Shown here: positions 60,641 to 64,000 of the stretch, in pieces
How positions within the stretch are numbered: the first letter of the stretch is position 1
Layout: each line of letters begins with the position of its first letter
Assembly (NCBI RefSeq): GCF_947036865.1
Contig: NZ_CAMQSF010000002.1
Location: 186,001-250,000, forward strand
Length of the DNA: 64,000 nt
Source of the DNA: an uncultured Caulobacter sp.
GTDB lineage: Bacteria; Pseudomonadota; Alphaproteobacteria; Caulobacterales; Caulobacteraceae
Direction of reading: 5' to 3'
The notes under the pieces: model-generated
Databases searched by the model: none
What the model was told of the DNA's origin: nothing
The model's input: the letters and a program-made list of their open reading frames with translations, nothing else
Translations under genes and position numbers: made by a program

Positions 60641-61198
60641 ATGAAGATCACCCCTCTGGCGATCCCCGAAGTGCTGCTTATCACGCCGGCGCGCCATGGC
60701 GATGAGCGCGGGTGGTTTTCCGAGACCTTCCGGCGATCGGCGCTGGAAGACGCGGGTTTCAGCGCGGCCTTCGTGCAGGACAATCATGTCCGCTCGACGG
60801 CCCGGGGCATCCAGCGCGGCCTGCACTATCAGAAGCCGCCGCACGCGCAGGACAAGCTGCTGCGCTGCGTCGTGGGCGCGATCTTCGACGTGGCGGTCGA
60901 TATTCGCGCGGGTTCGCCGACCTTTGGCCAATGGGTCGGCGCGGAGCTTTCAGCCGAAAATCGCCAGCAGCTTCTCGTGCCCAAGGGGTTCGCGCACGGC
61001 TATCTCACCCTGACCGACGCCTGCGAGGTGCTCTACAAGGTCACCGACTACTATGCGCCCGAGGCCGAGGGCGGCCTGCGCTGGAGCGATCCGGCGATCG
61101 GCATCGACTGGCCGATCCCAGCCTCCGAGATCACCGCCAACGCCCGCGACAACACGGCCCCGCTGCTGGCGGAGATCGAGTCGCCGTTCACGTACTGA
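60641..61198 (+). CDS. rmlC: dTDP-4-dehydrorhamnose 3,5-epimerase
   Basis: Cupin-fold epimerase of 185 residues, third step of dTDP-rhamnose synthesis. It starts MKITPLAIPEVLLITPARHG, has DERGWFSETFR, QDNHVRSTARGIQRGLHYQ with the active-site histidine, VPKGFAHGYLTL, and YYAPEAEGGLRWSDPAIGI. The start ATG 60641 matches the family. It is followed 37 bases later by an alpha/beta hydrolase. Confidence 0.95.
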   Translation: MKITPLAIPEVLLITPARHGDERGWFSETFRRSALEDAGFSAAFVQDNHVRSTARGIQRGLHYQKPPHAQDKLLRCVVGAIFDVAVDIRAGSPTFGQWVGAELSAENRQQLLVPKGFAHGYLTLTDACEVLYKVTDYYAPEAEGGLRWSDPAIGIDWPIPASEITANARDNTAPLLAEIESPFTY

Positions 61199-61235
61199 AC
61201 CCGCGACCGTTCGCCGGGGAAATCGGAGCACCGCA

Positions 61236-62135
61236 ATGAGCTTCACCGACTTCTTCTGGACCGCGCGCGACGGCCTGCCGCTGCACGCGCGGGACTACGC
61301 CCCCGCCGTGGGGAACGGGAAGTCGCCGGTGATCTGCATCCACGGCCTGACCCGCAACGCCCGCGACTTCGAGGACCTGGCGCCGAGGATCGCCGCCACG
61401 GGCCGGCGGGTGCTGGCGGTCGACGTGCGCGGCCGGGGCCTGTCGGCGCGCGACCCGAACCCGATGAACTACCATCCGGGGACCTATGCCGCCGACATGG
61501 TCTCGCTGCTGGCGGCGGCCGGCGTCGAGCGAGCGGTCTTCGTCGGGACCAGCATGGGCGGGCTGATCACCATGGTGATGACCTCGCTGAAGCCCGAGGC
61601 GATCGCCGCCGCCGTGCTCAACGACGTGGGGCCCGAGCTCTCGCCCGTCGGCCTGGCGCGCATCGCCGGCTATACCGGCCTCGCCAGCCGCTTCGACACC
61701 TGGGACGCGGCCGTCGCCTATGCCCGCGCGATCAACGAAGCGGCCTTTCCCGGTTACGGCCCGGCGGACTGGGACGTCTTCGCCCGCCGCCTGTTCGACC
61801 AGCGGGACGGCGCCTTCATCCTCGCCTACGACCCCGACATCGCCGCCCCGATCAAGGCCGCGGCCGAGGCGGCGGCCAAGACCCAGGCCGAGGGCGGTCA
61901 GGCCCTGGCGCCGCCGGACATGTATCCGCTGTTCCGGGCCCTGGCCAAGGACCGCCCGCTGCTGCTGGTGCGCGGCGGGATCTCGGACCTGATCGACCCC
62001 GCGATCGCCGACCGCATGCGCGCCGCCGCCCCCGCCATGGCCTATGTCGAGGTCCCCGGCGTCGGCCATGCCCCCATGCTGACCGAGCCCGAGGCCTGGG
62101 GCGCGATCGAAAAGCTGCTGGAAGCCGCGCCGTAA
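61236..62135 (+). CDS. Alpha/beta hydrolase
   Basis: Hydrolase of 299 residues. The oxyanion motif is ICIHGLTRNARDFEDL, the nucleophile elbow is VGTSMGGL (Ser), and the likely catalytic acid and His are in RGGISDLIDPA and VPGVGHAPML. No signal peptide. GGAG lies upstream of ATG 61236. Substrate unknown. Between rmlC and ilvA on the same strand. Confidence 0.9.
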   Translation: MSFTDFFWTARDGLPLHARDYAPAVGNGKSPVICIHGLTRNARDFEDLAPRIAATGRRVLAVDVRGRGLSARDPNPMNYHPGTYAADMVSLLAAAGVERAVFVGTSMGGLITMVMTSLKPEAIAAAVLNDVGPELSPVGLARIAGYTGLASRFDTWDAAVAYARAINEAAFPGYGPADWDVFARRLFDQRDGAFILAYDPDIAAPIKAAAEAAAKTQAEGGQALAPPDMYPLFRALAKDRPLLLVRGGISDLIDPAIADRMRAAAPAMAYVEVPGVGHAPMLTEPEAWGAIEKLLEAAP

Positions 62136-62206
62136 AGGGTGTGCCCGGACGGTCACGGCGTGCTAGAGGCCCGGTCGAGTTCCGTCCCCCGGAGTGCGAA
62201 GCCCTC

Positions 62207-63409
62207 ATGTCCCTCGATCTCGCCGCCATCCAGGCCGCCGCCGGCCGTCTCCAGGGTCAGATCGAGCGCACGCCGTGCCGCCACTCCAAGACCCTGTCGA
62301 AGATCACCGGCGCCGAGGTGTGGGTGAAGTTCGAGAACCTGCAGTTCACCGCCGCCTACAAAGAGCGCGGCGCGCTGAACAAGCTGATGCTGCTGTCGGA
62401 GGTGGAAAAAGCGCGCGGCGTCATCGCCGCCAGCGCCGGCAACCACGCCCAAGGCCTGGCCTATCACGGCGCGCGCCTGGGCGTGCCGGTCACCATCGTC
62501 ATGCCCAAGACCACGCCGTTCGTGAAGGTGCAGCACACCCGCGACTTCGGCGCGACGGTCATCATCGAGGGCGAGACCTATGACGACGCCAACGCCCACG
62601 CGCGCAAGCTGCGCGACGAGCAGGGCCTGACCTTCGTCCACCCGTTCGACGACTACGACATCATGGCCGGCCAGGGCACCATCGCGCTCGAGATGCTGGA
62701 GGACGCGCCCGATCTGGAGGTTCTGCCGGTGCCGATCGGCGGCGGCGGCCTGATCAGCGGCGTGGCCACGGCGGCCAAGGCCCTGAAGCCCGACATCCGC
62801 GTGGTCGGTTGCGAGCCGGCCATGTATCCCTCGTTCACCGCCCGCATGCGCGGCGTCGCCGCCCATTGCGGCGGCCAGACCATCGCCGAGGGCGTGGCGG
62901 TCAAGCAGGTCGGCGACCTGACCTACGGCGTCGTGCGCCCGCTGATCGACGACGTGCTGCTGCTGGAAGAGCCGCACCTGGAACAGGCCGTCTCGCTGTA
63001 CTGCAATGTCGAGAAGACCATCGCCGAGGGCGCGGGCGCCGCGTCGCTGGCCGCCTTGCTGGCCTATCCGGAGCGGTTCCGGGGCAAGAAGTGCGGCCTG
63101 ATCCTGTGCGGCGGCAATATCGACACCCGCCTGCTGGCCTCGGTCCTGACGCGCGAGCTGGTCCGCGCCCAGCGGCTGGCGTCCCTGCGGATCATCGGCG
63201 ACGACCGTCCGGGCCTGCTGTCGACGGTGGCCCACGTCATCGGCGCGATGGGCGCCAACATCATCGAGGTCAACCACAACCGCCTGGCGCTGGACGTGCC
63301 GGCCAAGGGCGCGGAGTTCGACATCACCATCGAGACCCGCGACGCCCAGCACACCCAGGAGGTCATGGACGCCCTGCGCGAGAGCGGTTACCCGCCGCGC
63401 GTCGTCTAG
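62207..63409 (+). CDS. ilvA: Threonine ammonia-lyase with C-terminal ACT domain
   Basis: Converts threonine to 2-oxobutanoate; 400 residues. The PLP lysine is in FTAAYKERGALN; SAGNHAQGLAYHG and the phosphate loop PIGGGGLISG follow. The C-terminal ACT domain (about 325-400, ASLRIIGDDRPGLLSTVAHV) is the single short type, suggesting the catabolic/short biosynthetic form. ATG 62207 is the family start. The stop abuts the FKBP stop. Confidence 0.94.
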   Translation: MSLDLAAIQAAAGRLQGQIERTPCRHSKTLSKITGAEVWVKFENLQFTAAYKERGALNKLMLLSEVEKARGVIAASAGNHAQGLAYHGARLGVPVTIVMPKTTPFVKVQHTRDFGATVIIEGETYDDANAHARKLRDEQGLTFVHPFDDYDIMAGQGTIALEMLEDAPDLEVLPVPIGGGGLISGVATAAKALKPDIRVVGCEPAMYPSFTARMRGVAAHCGGQTIAEGVAVKQVGDLTYGVVRPLIDDVLLLEEPHLEQAVSLYCNVEKTIAEGAGAASLAALLAYPERFRGKKCGLILCGGNIDTRLLASVLTRELVRAQRLASLRIIGDDRPGLLSTVAHVIGAMGANIIEVNHNRLALDVPAKGAEFDITIETRDAQHTQEVMDALRESGYPPRVV

Positions 63410-63904
63410 CTATTCCTTCGGCTTGCCCGGCCCGAGGCGGTTCACGTCCAGCAACTCGATCCGGAAGATCATCACGCTGTTGGGCGGGATCGGGCCCTTG
63501 TCCTGGTCGCCATAGCCCAGGGCCGGCGGGACATAGAGGATCCACTCGTCGCCGGCCTTCATCCGCTGCAGGGCGATGATCCAGGCCGGCACCAGGCCGT
63601 CCAGCGGAAACACCGCCGGCACGCCGCGCTCGTAGCTGGAATCGAACACCGTGCCGTCCAGCAGCTTGCCCTCGTAATGGACCTTGACCTCGTCGGCCTG
63701 GGTCGGGTGGATCCCGCCGGGCGGACCTTCGCGGACGACCTTGTACTGCAGGCCCTGCGGCAGGGTGATCACGCCCGGTTCCTTGGCGTTCTTGGCCATG
63801 AAGGCGTCGGCGATCGACAGGTTCTCCTTGGCCTTCTGGCTGGGCCCACAGGCGGCGAGGGTCAGGGCCGACAGGGAAAGGGCGATCAGGGCGCGGCGGT
63901 GCAT
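63410..63904 (-). CDS. FKBP-type peptidyl-prolyl isomerase, lipoprotein
   Basis: Prolyl isomerase of 164 residues. The signal peptide ends at lipobox LTLAAC (Cys19), so it is probably an envelope lipoprotein. A short linker precedes an FKBP domain (about 52-155): VKVHYEGKLLDGTVFDSSYERG, VIPAWII-like VPAWIIALQRMKAGDEW, VPPALGYGDQ and IPPNSVMIFRIELLDV. The upstream 96 bases to the window edge hold nothing recognisable. Confidence 0.93.
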   Translation of the reverse strand: MHRRALIALSLSALTLAACGPSQKAKENLSIADAFMAKNAKEPGVITLPQGLQYKVVREGPPGGIHPTQADEVKVHYEGKLLDGTVFDSSYERGVPAVFPLDGLVPAWIIALQRMKAGDEWILYVPPALGYGDQDKGPIPPNSVMIFRIELLDVNRLGPGKPKE

Positions 63905-64000
63905 GCGGGAACCTTAAAGAGCGTTGGCCGTCCAGCTAGCACGGCGCGCGCGGGAGTTCATCTCCCGACCGCCTCGCCGGGACCGCCAACGATTTTTCGC

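Overview
The window is chromosomal DNA from a GC-rich alphaproteobacterium, most likely Caulobacter or a close relative. The evidence is the uniform high GC with Caulobacter-like codon use, the lptC-lptA-lptB-rpoN-hpf-ptsN cluster, the FYDLN-type zinc-ribbon/acidic protein, an Hsp20 gene followed by DUF1150, a CP4-like class II AroA, and protein sequences that read like Caulobacter housekeeping genes. I see no phage, plasmid, insertion sequence, integrase or CRISPR array. Coding density is very high and no gene-free stretch exceeds 300 bases.

Layout. 1-1175 (-): heme oxygenase overlapping the start of a bacteriophytochrome that runs off the left edge. 1340-5469 (+): an M16 double-domain peptidase and an FAD amine oxidase. 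5462-12406 (-): mscL, ihfB, a DUF3857/transglutaminase exported protein, rpsA, cmk and aroA. 12524-14278 (+): FYDLN protein, tRNA-Ala(GGC), Hsp20 and DUF1150. 14305-20790 (-): ptsN, hpf, exoD-like, rpoN, lptB, lptA, lptC, an RNase D-type exonuclease and tRNA-Leu(CAG). 20961-24719: an NDUFA9-like protein, a peroxiredoxin divergent from its likely LysR regulator, and uppP. 24947-31049 (+): glutamate synthase in the order gltD-gltB. 31124-38100: PaaI-type thioesterase, a membrane protein plus ATP-dependent DNA ligase, a hybrid histidine kinase, a WbpE-like sugar aminotransferase and an MscS channel. 38030-44602: cystathionine gamma-lyase and beta-synthase, a transaldolase-like protein, a GmhB-like phosphatase, an AGE-family epimerase and mannose-1-phosphate guanylyltransferase. 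44695-49830: nadE, tkt, tRNA-Ala(CGC), YggT and DUF167. 50018-54358: a second hybrid kinase, then vsr, cysK and a C5-cytosine methyltransferase on the minus strand. 54406-63904: a COG3650-like lipoprotein, a serine hydrolase, rmlB, purU, argE, a GT2 glycosyltransferase, rmlC, an alpha/beta hydrolase, ilvA and an FKBP lipoprotein.

How the genes work together. Envelope biogenesis dominates: Lpt transport, undecaprenyl phosphate recycling, nucleotide-sugar genes (rmlB, rmlC, manC, AGE epimerase, WbpE-like aminotransferase, GmhB-like phosphatase) and two mechanosensitive channels. Nitrogen and sulfur metabolism is the second theme: GltDB, RpoN, PtsN, reverse transsulfuration (CBS plus CGL) and CysK. 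DNA modification and repair is a third: a cytosine methyltransferase, Vsr, and an ATP-dependent ligase.

The most notable non-coding signal is a family of seven intergenic hairpins. Three intergenic spacers each hold an inverted pair and a fourth spacer holds a single copy. The stems change sequence in compensatory pairs while the loop stays nearly constant. Several divergent promoters also carry clear dyads that look like operators (LysR/peroxiredoxin, thioesterase/membrane protein, nadE). Many convergent genes overlap or abut at their 3' ends.
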